This document shows, piece after piece, positions 20,223 through 29,832 of a stretch of DNA of 64,000 nt. Numbering within the stretch: position 1 is the stretch's first letter; every line of letters starts with the position of its first letter. The position numbers were made by a program, and so were the translations under genes. The DNA lies in the NCBI GenBank assembly GCA_938084835.1, contig CALKER010000007.1, positions 62,001 through 126,000 of the forward strand. The letters are read 5' to 3'. The notes under the pieces are model-generated. The model saw nothing but the letters and a program-made list of their open reading frames with translations. It did no database searches and was not told where the DNA came from. The stretch is from an uncultured Thermoguttaceae bacterium. GTDB taxonomy: Bacteria > Planctomycetota > Planctomycetia > Pirellulales > Thermoguttaceae.

Positions 20223-20525
20223 CGCGGGATGATTCGTTGACAACTCCGGCACTCCGCACCAAAGTGCGCCACGCGATCCTCCAACTTTTCGTACGCCACC
20301 CACCCAGAACTTTATACGGTGGAAAGGCCTGACCGATCACATCACCGGGTGGATCAAAGGATTGTGTGCCGGTAAAATTCCGCTTAAAGCTGTTCTCACG
20401 AAAAAACAATATCCTCCTGGACGAAATTAAGCGAAAGGGTCAAAACCTGAAGCTCATTGGAACAAGAAAACGGAAGCTGTCAACTGTCAAAATATGTTCC
20501 TAAGCCCAAACAAAGAAGGTCCCTT
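20223..20525 (+). other. 303-bp gap
   Basis: No gene, repeat or clear promoter was seen between the sulfatase and transglutaminase-like genes. Confidence 0.35.
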
Positions 20526-22217
20526 ATGGTTGTCAAGTCGGTATTCCGAGGCCTAGCGAAGGCCAGCTTTTGCCCGAATCTAGGGAACCTGTGGATAGCC
20601 GCGGCGCTCATCCTTGCGACGGTCATGGTGGGTTGTTCCCCCTCGGTTGCACCTGCCCCCAAAGTCGCAGGCCACTCTGAAGAAGGCACCATGACCCTTA
20701 CCTCTTCGGGAGAGTCGGCGCCGGTTTCCACCACTCCGTCGCAAAATGATTGGAATTGGGACGAGCTGGGCGAGCTGGTCAACACTCGCGAGCTTTGGGA
20801 CATCTCTTATTTTTCCGGCCACAAGGTAGGTTATGAACATACGGTCATCGAGGAGCGGCTTCGGCAAGGTCGCCGGCTGATACGCATCCTGCAAAACCAA
20901 GTGATGACCCTCCGAAGATTCTCCGAATCGCTCCAGATGACGTTCGAGCTGGAAAGTTGGCAGACACCTGAGGGGGAGCTTTTAGCCTTTCGTGGGAGAC
21001 AACACCAGGGGATCACCGCCCAGGAGTTCTCCGGGGTTGTGGCAGGCGATTCAGTTCGCTTGGAGCAGACCACGTTGGGACGGAAGGAAGTTCGCACAAT
21101 CCCCTGGGAGAAAGGCATGAGAGGATTTCGGGCGGTGGAGGAGTCGGTGGCTGAGCAACCGCTGGAGCCCGGTCATCGATGGAGCGTCCGCTATCTAATG
21201 CCTATCTTCAACACCGTGGTGCAAACAGATCTGGAGGTCAAACAGCCGGAACCGGTTCGGCTTTTGTCCGGCACCTATGAGCTCATCCGCGTGGATATGC
21301 GAACACATGCCCCTATTGGTCTTGACCTGTCAGGGACGATTTGGGTGGATCGCTCCGGAGAAGTTCTGAAAAGTTTTACCGATCTTGTAAATCTCGAAAC
21401 CTATCGCGGGAGCCGGGAGGATGCTCTCGCCGAGCCGGCCCAAATTCCCCTGGATCTCGGTTTTGACATTCGCGTGCCGGTTTTAGGCAAAATGGAACGG
21501 CCTCACGATACCACAAAAGTACGTTACCGAGTGCGATCCACGGGAGAGGACCCGGCCCGGCTGTTTACCATAGGCCTTACTCAACGGGTGAGCCGGGATA
21601 GTGAGGGAAAGCTAGAAATCGTTGTTTACTCCATGAGGCCGGATAGCTTTCCTCCGGAAGACATAGCTTTGCCGGAGGAACCACCGACCGATGCGGATTT
21701 AGCTCCTAGTGCCTTCGTCCAGAGCGACTATCCGGCCATAGTCAAGCTTGCGGAGAGCGCCACAAAAGGGCTTTCCCAGTCGCGGGACATAGCCGTAGCC
21801 CTCGAAAAGGCGGTTTTCGATTGGATCACCGACAGCAATTACAAGGTGGGTTTTGCGACGGCTGCCGAGGTTGTGGATTCTCGGCAAGGGGACTGCACCG
21901 AGCATGCCGTACTTCTTGCGGCCTTAGCAAGAGCGAAGAAGTTACCGGCCCGACTTGCTATGGGACTGGTTTACAACCAGGGAGCCTTCTACTATCACAT
22001 GTGGACGGAAATATGGATCGCCGACAGGTGGTACCCGTTCGATGCCACCTTGGGCCGCGGCGGCATCGGCGCCGCTCACTTGAAAATGGGCACAACCAGC
22101 CTCGATGGTCCAGCGGCTTTGGCCCGGATGCTGCCTATCCTCCAAGCCTTGGGCAGGTTGGAAATCGAAATTCTTGAGGTCTCCTATGATCCGCACATGG
22201 CGCCTACGAGCCGTTAA
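20526..22217 (+). CDS. Transglutaminase-like lipoprotein
   Basis: A 563-aa protein from the ATG at 20526 (AAGGT 6 bp upstream); the upstream TTG extension is rejected. The signal sequence ends in a lipobox with Cys (ATVMVGCSPS). Residues about 440-530 contain the transglutaminase-like triad: Cys in SRQGDCTEHAVLLAALAR, His in YYHMWTEIW and Asp in WYPFDATLG. These folds act as cysteine proteases, amidases or crosslinkers. The N-terminal 400 residues are beta-rich and without recognised domains, a layout common in large bacterial transglutaminase-like proteins. The protein is probably periplasmic and anchored to a membrane. All three catalytic residues are present, so it is likely active. Confidence 0.88.
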   Translation: MVVKSVFRGLAKASFCPNLGNLWIAAALILATVMVGCSPSVAPAPKVAGHSEEGTMTLTSSGESAPVSTTPSQNDWNWDELGELVNTRELWDISYFSGHKVGYEHTVIEERLRQGRRLIRILQNQVMTLRRFSESLQMTFELESWQTPEGELLAFRGRQHQGITAQEFSGVVAGDSVRLEQTTLGRKEVRTIPWEKGMRGFRAVEESVAEQPLEPGHRWSVRYLMPIFNTVVQTDLEVKQPEPVRLLSGTYELIRVDMRTHAPIGLDLSGTIWVDRSGEVLKSFTDLVNLETYRGSREDALAEPAQIPLDLGFDIRVPVLGKMERPHDTTKVRYRVRSTGEDPARLFTIGLTQRVSRDSEGKLEIVVYSMRPDSFPPEDIALPEEPPTDADLAPSAFVQSDYPAIVKLAESATKGLSQSRDIAVALEKAVFDWITDSNYKVGFATAAEVVDSRQGDCTEHAVLLAALARAKKLPARLAMGLVYNQGAFYYHMWTEIWIADRWYPFDATLGRGGIGAAHLKMGTTSLDGPAALARMLPILQALGRLEIEILEVSYDPHMAPTSR

Positions 22218-22466
22218 AAGAGATGAGTCGGCCCTTTGCGATCCGGGGTTGTTAAACGGCCGCCCGGATGTGGGCACTGCCCAGCCTGCTGCGAAAAGCT
22301 TTCCCCAGCTAGTTCCCCGCGTGTTGACCTCTCGTCAAGTCCTTTGCGACAAGGCAATCACTTGGGAGAAGGCCACAATCCTTCCTGCGCCTGGAAGCAC
22401 AACCCGACGCGTGGGAACCGACAGAGACACCATTTCCCGGGCGAACTTCGTCCACGGATTGTGCGA

Positions 22467-23132
22467 CTATGAGGCCTCACCCAACAGCCGTCGTAGGCGA
22501 TTGATTTCCAGACGGACGGCTTCCAAATTGGGGTTGATCTTCAGGGCTCGGCGGAACGCTTCCAAGGCGCCGCGAAGATTTTTCAGCCTAAGGAGGGCAT
22601 AACCCATCCCAGCCGCCGCCAGGAAGTGATATGGATTCAGCTCAAGCGCCCTGTGATGGTCACGAATAGCCTCGTCGTATCGCTCCTGAGCCATTAGAGC
22701 ACTTGCCCGGAGATAATACACCTGGGGGACGTGTGTAGCCGTGGCCAACAAAGCCGTGGCCCGTTCTACAACCCGGGGAAACAGTTTGGCAGCTGCCATT
22801 CGGCTTAAGGTGCGGAGCTCGCGCTCCAGTCCCGGCACTTCAGGTCGAAGCCACACGTTTCGGATAGCTTCTTCGGCCAACAACCGCACAGGCCGATCCG
22901 GATCCCGCAAGGCTTCGCCCAAGGCAGCATTGGCTCGGAAATCTCCAACAAACCCCAGGGCCAAAGCGGCGGCGCGCCGAACCCGCGGGTCCCCGTGCTT
23001 TAGCAATCGGCACAAAGTCCCCTGCAGGTAAACCTGAGCTGTCCGGACGACAAACCGCTCCACATCCCCGTCGTCCAAATAATCCTGATAGAATTCAATA
23101 ATTTTTGGTAACATTTTGCCCGGATCGGCCAC
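22467..23132 (-). CDS. HEAT-repeat and TPR protein
   Basis: A 221-aa cytoplasmic protein. The GTG start at 23132 has GGAG 8 bp upstream; an ATG six codons in lacks a binding site. The first half has HEAT-like repeats (DPRVRRAAALALGFVGD and DPDRPVRLLAEEAIRNV), the second half TPRs (YDEAIRDHHRALELNPYH and RGALEAFRRALKINPNLE). It is a helical scaffold for protein-protein contacts with no enzymatic motif. It converges with the transglutaminase-like gene across 249 bp. Confidence 0.85.
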   Translation of the reverse strand: MADPGKMLPKIIEFYQDYLDDGDVERFVVRTAQVYLQGTLCRLLKHGDPRVRRAAALALGFVGDFRANAALGEALRDPDRPVRLLAEEAIRNVWLRPEVPGLERELRTLSRMAAAKLFPRVVERATALLATATHVPQVYYLRASALMAQERYDEAIRDHHRALELNPYHFLAAAGMGYALLRLKNLRGALEAFRRALKINPNLEAVRLEINRLRRLLGEAS

Positions 23133-23892
23133 GGTCTAACTCCGAATTCCGAATTTTGGCTGGCCCAAAAAGGAGGAAAAAATCCCCTCAAAAGCGGAAA
23201 GACTTCGCTCACTTGTGTCGCTCGAGACTCACCCCCCTTGGGAATGGGATGAAGGAACCGAAAAATCAAGTGATTTTCATGACGGCTGGATTTTCGTTCC
23301 TACCTTCGGTCCCCCCGGCGATGGTAGGGACTGCACTCACAAGGGCGGCTCTCTTCCTGGGGCTCTTCCGTTGATTGTAATTGAAACTGAAAAGCACGCT
23401 ACTAAACCGCTCGGTTGAGAAACGTTATTAACTTTATGAATTAGTGTTTAAATCATATCGCGAGGGACACTCAACTGCCGATTTACTCCGCACGACGAGG
23501 CACAAAATCGTGGTTTTTATCCTGCGGCAAATGTTTGCCTCGCCTCATTCGCAGGGAAATAGGGAAATACCCCTAGAAGAAGACAGCGACCCGTTACCGA
23601 CTTGCTGCCAAGCCCCGAAGCCCGTTCCCACCACGGAAACAGAAGTGGGATTGGTGGCCTTATCGGGGTCCAAGACTTTATGGCCCCTGCCGAATGCCGT
23701 AGTTGCTCGGGAGCGACATGCCGTTACGAAGACTTCCAATGTTTCTCGCACTGAGACAACCGCGCCTATATGATCGGATACCTTAGAACCGGTGATCACG
23801 GGTCAAAACCTGCACGGCTTAGGCCAAATATGTGCGCGGTGGGAAGTGACTAGCACACTCTTTTGGGACTATTTGCTGGAGGAGAGCTAGCC
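23133..23892. other. 760-bp gene-free gap
   Basis: It lies between two divergent genes. Overlapping frames on both strands around 23444-23799 have no recognised content or ribosome binding site. No repeat stands out. Confidence 0.4.
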
Positions 23893-25182
23893 ATGGCGGC
23901 CTTCCCAAGGCCCAGATGTTCGTTGGAACTTCTTGTGTTGACCATGTGGCTTGCGGCGACCGTTCCCGGGGCCGGAGCATCGCTGGCGGAGCAGGATGTG
24001 GCAGCTGTTTCCGCGTCTCAGGTGCGCGTTACCGCCGATTTCCCTGGGGGAAACGCCTGCGCGATCGAAGTCCGGCCGGCAGACGATCTCTACGAGATAC
24101 GCTTTGCGGCCGATCCCCGGGGAGGCACCGAAGCCCTGTGGTTTTACTTCCGGGTCAGTGCCCCGCCGGGACAAAAACTTCGGCCTATCTTGAGGAACCC
24201 TGATACTCTCTTGGGTGGCAGGGGCGACTGGAGTCGCGTTTCCCCGGTGGCTCGCGACATCGGTGCCGACGGAAATCCCACCGGCCTCTGGCGTCGGGTG
24301 GAACCGGGAACCATGCGCCAGCTTGCCGACGGACGTACTGAAGTGGTCTGGACGGTGGTTAGCTCTACAGGCGTGCTCGAGTTTGCTTTCTGCTTCCCCT
24401 ATAGTAAAGCGGAGCTTGAGCAAACCTTAGAGGCATGTGGCAACTATTGGCGGGCGGATACCATTGGTGTCAGCTCGCGTGGTCGGCCTCTTACACGACT
24501 GAGCAATACCTATGGAGATGCGGAGCGGTCCCGACCGGGTATTTACCTGATGGCTAGGCAACACGCTGGGGAAACACCGGGCTCATGGGTTTTGGACGGA
24601 CTCTTGCGGGCGGCGGTGACGGAGATCCCGCCCACCGAGCTTGTCGTGTGGGTGGTGCCCTTCGCGAATATCGACGGTGTGGAGGAAGGGGAATACGGCA
24701 AGGATCCGCACCCCATTGACCTTAATCGGGACTGGGCTTCACCTTTGCCCCTGCGGTATGAGACGGGAGTCCTCCGCGCGGACATCGATCGTTTTAGCCG
24801 ATTGGTCCGCTTCGTGGCGGCGGTGGATTTCCACGCCCCGGGGGCTCGAGAAGGGGAGGGAGCTTACTTCCAGGTGCTCAAACCATCGCCAGAGCACGCC
24901 GAAGCCATTCGAATGTTTGTCGACCACCTGGTCCCTAGTCTGCCGGCGGAACTCCTTGCGCGGGAACCGCTTCGGCTTGCCACCTACGGCTCGCGATGGA
25001 ACGAACATGGCACTTTCGGAAAGTACTTGTGGAATCGCTATCGCATCCCGGCACCAGCACTGGAGACGCCTTACTCGCGGGCGAGAGATCACGTGCTTGA
25101 TGTGGAGGATTATCGCCGCTTGGGAGCAGCATTAGCTCACGCTCTTAAAAACTTCGCTCAAAGCACCTCACAAGTACGATAA
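23893..25182 (+). CDS. Exported M14-family carboxypeptidase-like protein (CCP/AGBL type)
   Basis: A 429-aa protein from the ATG at 23893, preceded by GGAGAG; an upstream in-frame start lacks this. A signal peptide (about 1-30) is followed by a beta-rich N-terminal domain (to about 195) and an M14 zinc carboxypeptidase domain. Zinc ligands are His and Glu in RQHAGETPGSW and His in AVDFHAPG; LNRDW supplies the substrate-binding Asn-Arg, and ALETPYS has the candidate catalytic Glu near the C terminus. The beta domain plus HxGE arrangement resembles cytosolic carboxypeptidases that trim glutamate side chains, but here it is exported. The substrate is unknown; peptidoglycan peptides are one possibility. 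Confidence 0.88.
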   Translation: MAAFPRPRCSLELLVLTMWLAATVPGAGASLAEQDVAAVSASQVRVTADFPGGNACAIEVRPADDLYEIRFAADPRGGTEALWFYFRVSAPPGQKLRPILRNPDTLLGGRGDWSRVSPVARDIGADGNPTGLWRRVEPGTMRQLADGRTEVVWTVVSSTGVLEFAFCFPYSKAELEQTLEACGNYWRADTIGVSSRGRPLTRLSNTYGDAERSRPGIYLMARQHAGETPGSWVLDGLLRAAVTEIPPTELVVWVVPFANIDGVEEGEYGKDPHPIDLNRDWASPLPLRYETGVLRADIDRFSRLVRFVAAVDFHAPGAREGEGAYFQVLKPSPEHAEAIRMFVDHLVPSLPAELLAREPLRLATYGSRWNEHGTFGKYLWNRYRIPAPALETPYSRARDHVLDVEDYRRLGAALAHALKNFAQSTSQVR

Positions 25183-25420
25183 GCCTCGCAGATCGCAAGG
25201 GTCTCAAACGCCAAGCCATTTTTGGCTGAAAAGATCCTTTTACTTGCCGGTCGACTCCCACACCTTCTTCCCAAGGAGCCCAAGCCCTTCTTGAAGGAGA
25301 ACTCAACTGGGACGGCAGGGTATGTTCACCCAAGTTTTCGGCCTCGCCCGTCCACAATTACGTGATGTTATTTACCATGCGATACCTTGCGTCATCACAA
25401 CCCGTGAGGTACCCCAAGCC

Positions 25421-26431
25421 ATGGGCACCACAAAAAAAGTGACGGCCCTTGCCGATTTAGAAGTGGGTCAAGAGGGCGAATTCTTCGCCGTGTTGTCAAG
25501 CAAAGAAGAACTGAAGACCCGCGACGGGAAACCGTACTTCCGCGTCACTTTCCGCGATGCCCGACGACAGGTAAGTTTTCCCATTTGGATTGACTCGCGA
25601 TGGGGCGAGGAATGCCGCCACAATTGGGTCGTGGGGCGCTGCTACCGCCTTCGGGCTATGTATCAAGAAAGTGCCTTCGGCCCCGAACTTAACATCCGCC
25701 ACATCGAGGAATACTGCCCGGAGCGCGACAAGGACTTGCTGCCCGAACTTGTTTTCGGCGGTCCCAAGCAAGCACCGGCTGAACTGTTTGCGCAATTGCG
25801 CCGATTTGTAGACACACAGCTCCAGGATGCCGAGCTCAAGCAACTTGTGCTGACACTCCTCGATCAACACCGGGCCAAGTGGTGCCACACGCCGGCCTCC
25901 ACGCGGCTTCACTACGCCTACCCGGGCGGACTTTTGTTCCATACCCTACGCGTGGCCGAAAACGCCGCAATGCTGGCCGAGGCATATGCGAAACGTCTCC
26001 AAGAAAACAGGCCACTGCTTGATCCTTCCCTGGTTGTCGCCGGGGCCGTGCTCCACGATATCGGCAAGCTCCTCGAACTGGACTCCCCTTACCAACCCGA
26101 TGCGGAATCGGCCGCGGGCGGATTGATCGGCCATTTGGTCCTGGGCCGAGATCTTCTTCGCGAAGCTGCTCGCCACATTCCGATCAATCCAGAAAAGCTT
26201 CTTCGCCTTGAGCACATCCTCCTCTCCCATCACGGCCAAGCCGATTTGGGCGCCGTGCGACCACCCATGACCCTGGAAGCCCTGCTTGTGCAATACGCTA
26301 ACGATCTTGACGTTCGATTCGAATTGGTACGTCAAATCCTCATGGACAAGTCCGGCGGATTGTGGACGTCCGATCGTAACCCCCTGAGACAACGCTTTTA
26401 TCGCGGAAGTCTTCCCCTTGAAGATTCTTAA
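25421..26431 (+). CDS. OB-fold/HD-domain exoribonuclease (YhaM-like)
   Basis: A 336-aa protein from the ATG at 25421 (GAGGT 10 bp upstream). The N-terminal about 100 residues form an OB-fold (VTALADLEVGQEGEFFAVL, then TRDGKPYFRVTFRDARR). The HD domain has His in LLFHTLRVAENA, the HD pair in VLHDIGKLLEL, and the later HILLSHHG. This order is that of YhaM/CBF1, a 3'-5' exoribonuclease acting on short RNA or single-stranded DNA. All metal-binding His/Asp residues appear present. Genes on either side are unrelated, so it is probably transcribed alone. Confidence 0.88.
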   Translation: MGTTKKVTALADLEVGQEGEFFAVLSSKEELKTRDGKPYFRVTFRDARRQVSFPIWIDSRWGEECRHNWVVGRCYRLRAMYQESAFGPELNIRHIEEYCPERDKDLLPELVFGGPKQAPAELFAQLRRFVDTQLQDAELKQLVLTLLDQHRAKWCHTPASTRLHYAYPGGLLFHTLRVAENAAMLAEAYAKRLQENRPLLDPSLVVAGAVLHDIGKLLELDSPYQPDAESAAGGLIGHLVLGRDLLREAARHIPINPEKLLRLEHILLSHHGQADLGAVRPPMTLEALLVQYANDLDVRFELVRQILMDKSGGLWTSDRNPLRQRFYRGSLPLEDS

Positions 26432-27366
26432 TCCCTGATTTGCCTGAAGGCCCCCTAAAGCCCCAATTGGTTTTCCCCCGCGACGAAGCGGAGGACTTCC
26501 ACCCCGGCGTACCGGATCGAGGCTGTAGGGATGGTCACTTGCTACTTATAGGTGCCCTCCATCCCGGCCTGCAGGATCGGGCGAGCCACCTGTGAGAGTT
26601 GTACCGGGGAATATTTCCGAAGGGTCATCTCCCGGCCAGCGGGAAGTTGACGCCGCCAATGGCGGCTCGGGGTAAGCTCGAAAATAGCCCTTCTTAGGAT
26701 GCCATGATCGAAGGTTTTGTGGCTGCGGCAAACGGCGCTTTCCGGAGGCCCCCTGGGGTGCCAAGCTCGGAGCCATGGGAATTCCGGGCCCTGGGGGGCC
26801 GTAACGCGGCCCTTCTACGGTGCCGGGCTTGGAGAGATTCCTGAACCATGGAAAGGGGATTGCCCAGAGCTATCAACATACTTGCTGCGCTGTCAACATA
26901 CTTGGTGCGGCGATCGCTACCCATCGCTGAGCGGGATATCCAGGAAAATCGTCCCGCAGTTTTGACGAGTACCTTAAGGTGGCAAAGTAAAAACTCGGCA
27001 CGCCATACCCTTCCGCTGTGAGCCGCAGCATCCTGAGCCTGGGGTCGTATTTCCGACACTGTGGATCGAAAGTTGCCTTCGACCGTTTAGAGCGACAGCT
27101 GATGTTATCGCATCCGAGTATTTGTAGCCAAAGGCACTTCGGGGATGTAAACTGGAAAAAGGGGCTAAAGTTGAATCAAACCTAGATGATGCTTATATTT
27201 TACAAACTTTATGATCATTTCTGATGGGGGTCCAATCGGTTTGTTGAAAATGCATCGAATGGGGAACTTAGGCAAATAGTGAAAACACCACACCGCCAAC
27301 CCGGCCTTGGCAGGGAAAGCGAGTAGGCGCACAGTCGCTCGATATCCTTCTTGGTGGAGTACTTCG
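26432..27366. other. 935-bp gene-free gap with short repeats
   Basis: No gene was recognised. It contains the periodic pair at 26491-26581 (listed separately), a weaker pair at about 26745 and 26807 offset by 62 bp, and a direct repeat TCAACATACTTG at 26872 and 26893. Confidence 0.4.
26491..26581. repeat. Pair of 31-bp segments 60 bp apart
   Basis: Segments starting at 26491 and 26551 match at about 22 of 31 positions, sharing CTTCCA/CCTCCA, CCCGGC and GGATCG. The DNA between them is unrelated. Same spacing class as the four-copy arrays but a different sequence. Confidence 0.4.
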
Positions 27367-27780
27367 ATGAGCCGCGATAAAGTCGACGATCTTTTCGATG
27401 ATTTCGACGAATCTCAGGACGCCCGATCGGGTGAAAGTCCCCTCCCGAGGAGGGAGCTTGGGCGGAACCAACCCGCTTTAAGCCCGGAATTTCCAGCGGC
27501 GACCGACTGGGGGGACATGGAGTCTTCGTTCCCCGCGGAAGGGTCGGTCTCAGGGCCGGAAGGACCAGCCGAGGAAGAACTCGTCGAAGCTCCTATGGAG
27601 CCGTCCGAGGAGGACGAAGAGCAAGCTCGACCCAAAAAACCGGGAATTTTTGCACGCCTTGCTCAGACCAGCCCCTATGTGGTGATGCTCTTCCTCAGTT
27701 TGTTGGCCCTGATCGTGGGAACCCTCATGCTGGGAGTCGAGCTGTGGCGCTACCAGTTCGAAATCAAACCGCCCACATGA
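27367..27780 (+). CDS. Small acidic single-pass membrane protein
   Basis: A 137-aa protein with ATG at 27367 and GGTGGAG 8 bp upstream. The N-terminal 100 residues are strongly acidic and probably disordered (VDDLFDDFDESQD, EEDEEQ). A single transmembrane helix lies near the C terminus (about 107-129: YVVMLFLSLLALIVGTLMLG), followed by WRYQFEIKPPT. The N terminus is likely cytoplasmic. No known domain; similar small tail-anchored proteins are common in planctomycetes by my recollection, not by a search. Confidence 0.75.
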   Translation: MSRDKVDDLFDDFDESQDARSGESPLPRRELGRNQPALSPEFPAATDWGDMESSFPAEGSVSGPEGPAEEELVEAPMEPSEEDEEQARPKKPGIFARLAQTSPYVVMLFLSLLALIVGTLMLGVELWRYQFEIKPPT

Positions 27781-27991
27781 TTGGCCGCAGCTTGGACACT
27801 ACACCTCCAGATCTCAACAGATTTCAATGGCCAGTGGCCGCATGCTCGGCCGAGGCATACCCATTCATACATCCCCATTCATAAGAGGGCTTTCCTGATT
27901 GTTGTAGCGGAAATCAGGCAACTCTCCCCGGCACATGTCGGTAAAACCGGATAGGCCGCCCAGCATCAGGCTTGGGCAGGACTCTCCCAAG

Positions 27992-29470
27992 CTATGGAGT
28001 TGAGCGCCGCCGCGCCAAAGATTCGGTGTGCATAGCCTGGGCAAATCGGTCGATCTCTTCCGCGCGAAGCCACCCCCGGTGAATCCACAGCCGATAAGGC
28101 AGTCGCACAGTGCGCCCGGCCTCCAGCGTGCGGGGTTCAACGCCAGGCCAGCCGACGCACAGCGGGCCGTAATGACGCGTTAACCACATGGGTGGAAAAT
28201 CGGGGTGATCCGGCCGGACAAAGAGTGTCGCGCCACTTTCCTCCTCCCCCTCGCCAAACCGGCTGGTAAGATCGGCCCACCGCAGGCGTGTCTCCAGCAG
28301 GTCCTCGGTGGTAAGCCCCTCCGGGACCGTGATCTTCACTGGGACCTGCGGTCGAACCCGAAACCGTACGGTCATACCCCCATAACTTTTCCCCGGCGCA
28401 CCCCATAGGGTGATGGGGTGAGAAGTGGGTTGAAAGAACAGTTCGAAATCGAAGAAGCGCCCGGCATCGATCGTTCTCCACACGGTCACCCAGATTCGCT
28501 CCAGCATCACCAACCGCTGGCCTACGTACCAACCGTTTTCCACCGCAAACCGGGCTGCTACGGGACCAGCCCACAACCCTAGCCAACGCCGAAATTGTTG
28601 CTTAATCCCCCTATCCGCCCACAAATCATATTCCGTGCCTTCAATCTGTACATGTGGCCAAGTCCAGAAAATTCCATGGTGATGGTAATGGTCACGGGGA
28701 AAGTCATCCGTCAACACCTCGCCCCCTAGGCCAAAGAGGGGATGGATGTAACAAGCCCGGGTCCGCCGCGAGTCTTTTTCCGGAACCCACCGCGCCGTGA
28801 CCGGGGCATGGTTGTACCCAAAGAGGGGTTTACCGTCCTCAAGGAGGAGCAACCGGGTTTCATCCACAATAAACGAAAAGCCGGACGAGGCCGGCCCAAG
28901 ATCTTCGAGCATTTCCTCAGGACGACCCACAAGGCGTCCCCCGGGGAGGCGTCGGGCCACAAAAACTCGCTCTGCCGCTAGCTCCTCGGATTCACCATCG
29001 GAAGGACCCGCCTCTTCCTCGTGCCCATTCTGTGGCGTGATGACTCCTCGGCAGGCCGGAATTATCGCTAGAAGTTCAACTGCTCCTTCCGCGGGGGTTC
29101 CTTGTTCATCTGCGGCCGGTAGAACCCAGCCGATTAACTCCGCTTGGGACCCAGACTGACCGTCCCCTGGGGAAGGGTCGTCGTTTACTGCCTCAATCTG
29201 CACGACGTCCCCCGCTCCAAAACCACCTTCCGGAGCCAATGGCACTCGAATAAAAAGCGGTACGGGGCTTTGAGGGAGATGGAGCCCTATTCCGGAATCG
29301 GTTTTCTCTGCGGCCTGAACACCGCAGGCATATACCACACTTACCGCAAGTGATATCCCAGATGTCAACACAGCACACAAGAAATATGCATGCCCACCTT
29401 GCACGAGGTGCCGACGACAGATACTATGCCCACGAAAGCTCCAGAAAAACCGCCGCCAAACATTCCACAT
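27992..29470 (-). CDS. DUF6807/PmoA-family exported protein
   Basis: A 492-aa protein from the ATG at 29470, preceded by GGGGGAGATCACGA; a longer TTG form is unlikely. A signal peptide (about 25-55) precedes the domain formerly called methane oxygenase PmoA. PRDHYHHHGIFWTWPHV is the hallmark, followed by ERIWVTVWRTIDAG, GAPGKSYGGMTVRFR and WLTRHYGPLCVGWPGVEP. Members are abundant in planctomycetes, and despite the name they are not methane monooxygenase subunits; a role in carbohydrate metabolism is suspected. The N-terminal 150 residues after the signal peptide are a separate block found in front of the domain. It converges with the small membrane protein gene. Confidence 0.9.
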   Translation of the reverse strand: MWNVWRRFFWSFRGHSICRRHLVQGGHAYFLCAVLTSGISLAVSVVYACGVQAAEKTDSGIGLHLPQSPVPLFIRVPLAPEGGFGAGDVVQIEAVNDDPSPGDGQSGSQAELIGWVLPAADEQGTPAEGAVELLAIIPACRGVITPQNGHEEEAGPSDGESEELAAERVFVARRLPGGRLVGRPEEMLEDLGPASSGFSFIVDETRLLLLEDGKPLFGYNHAPVTARWVPEKDSRRTRACYIHPLFGLGGEVLTDDFPRDHYHHHGIFWTWPHVQIEGTEYDLWADRGIKQQFRRWLGLWAGPVAARFAVENGWYVGQRLVMLERIWVTVWRTIDAGRFFDFELFFQPTSHPITLWGAPGKSYGGMTVRFRVRPQVPVKITVPEGLTTEDLLETRLRWADLTSRFGEGEEESGATLFVRPDHPDFPPMWLTRHYGPLCVGWPGVEPRTLEAGRTVRLPYRLWIHRGWLRAEEIDRFAQAMHTESLARRRSTP

Positions 29471-29832
29471 TCGTGATCTCCCCCGATTTTCGGGCCAGAC
29501 TTTTTGCGCCTCAATCAGTCCCAACTTAAAGGCTTGGGATTACAAAACTAAAGGGTAAAGTTCACACCGTATCCAGGTGGGATATTTCAGGATGTGGCGA
29601 AATGACGTTTCTACCGTCCTTGAGAATCTATTAGCTTAACGAGCCGGAAGCAAAAATCCAAGTCGGACAACCGTCGTGGGGAATTGGCCCTGCTGCCTGC
29701 CGGCTTTCGCAGGCCGGAGGCAGATCCGCACCCGCTACACCTAAGGGGCTTAGTTGAGACCTCCTGGCTTAAGGGCAGCAAAGCGCGTTTGGTGAGCTTC
29801 TTTTGCCTTTTTGGCGGGTGGCACGGTCCGCA
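29471..29832 (-). other. 362-bp gap
   Basis: No gene was recognised. A GC-rich inverted segment around 29696-29725 (CTGCC...GGCAG with inner CCGGC...GCCGG) could form a hairpin downstream of the HD/GGDEF gene and may act as its terminator. Confidence 0.35.

Noticed and set aside
22309..22460. TTCCCCGCGTG-like segment and another about 122 bp on, resembling type I-E repeat halves
   Set aside because: Only about half the aligned positions match; not distinguishable from chance in GC-rich sequence.
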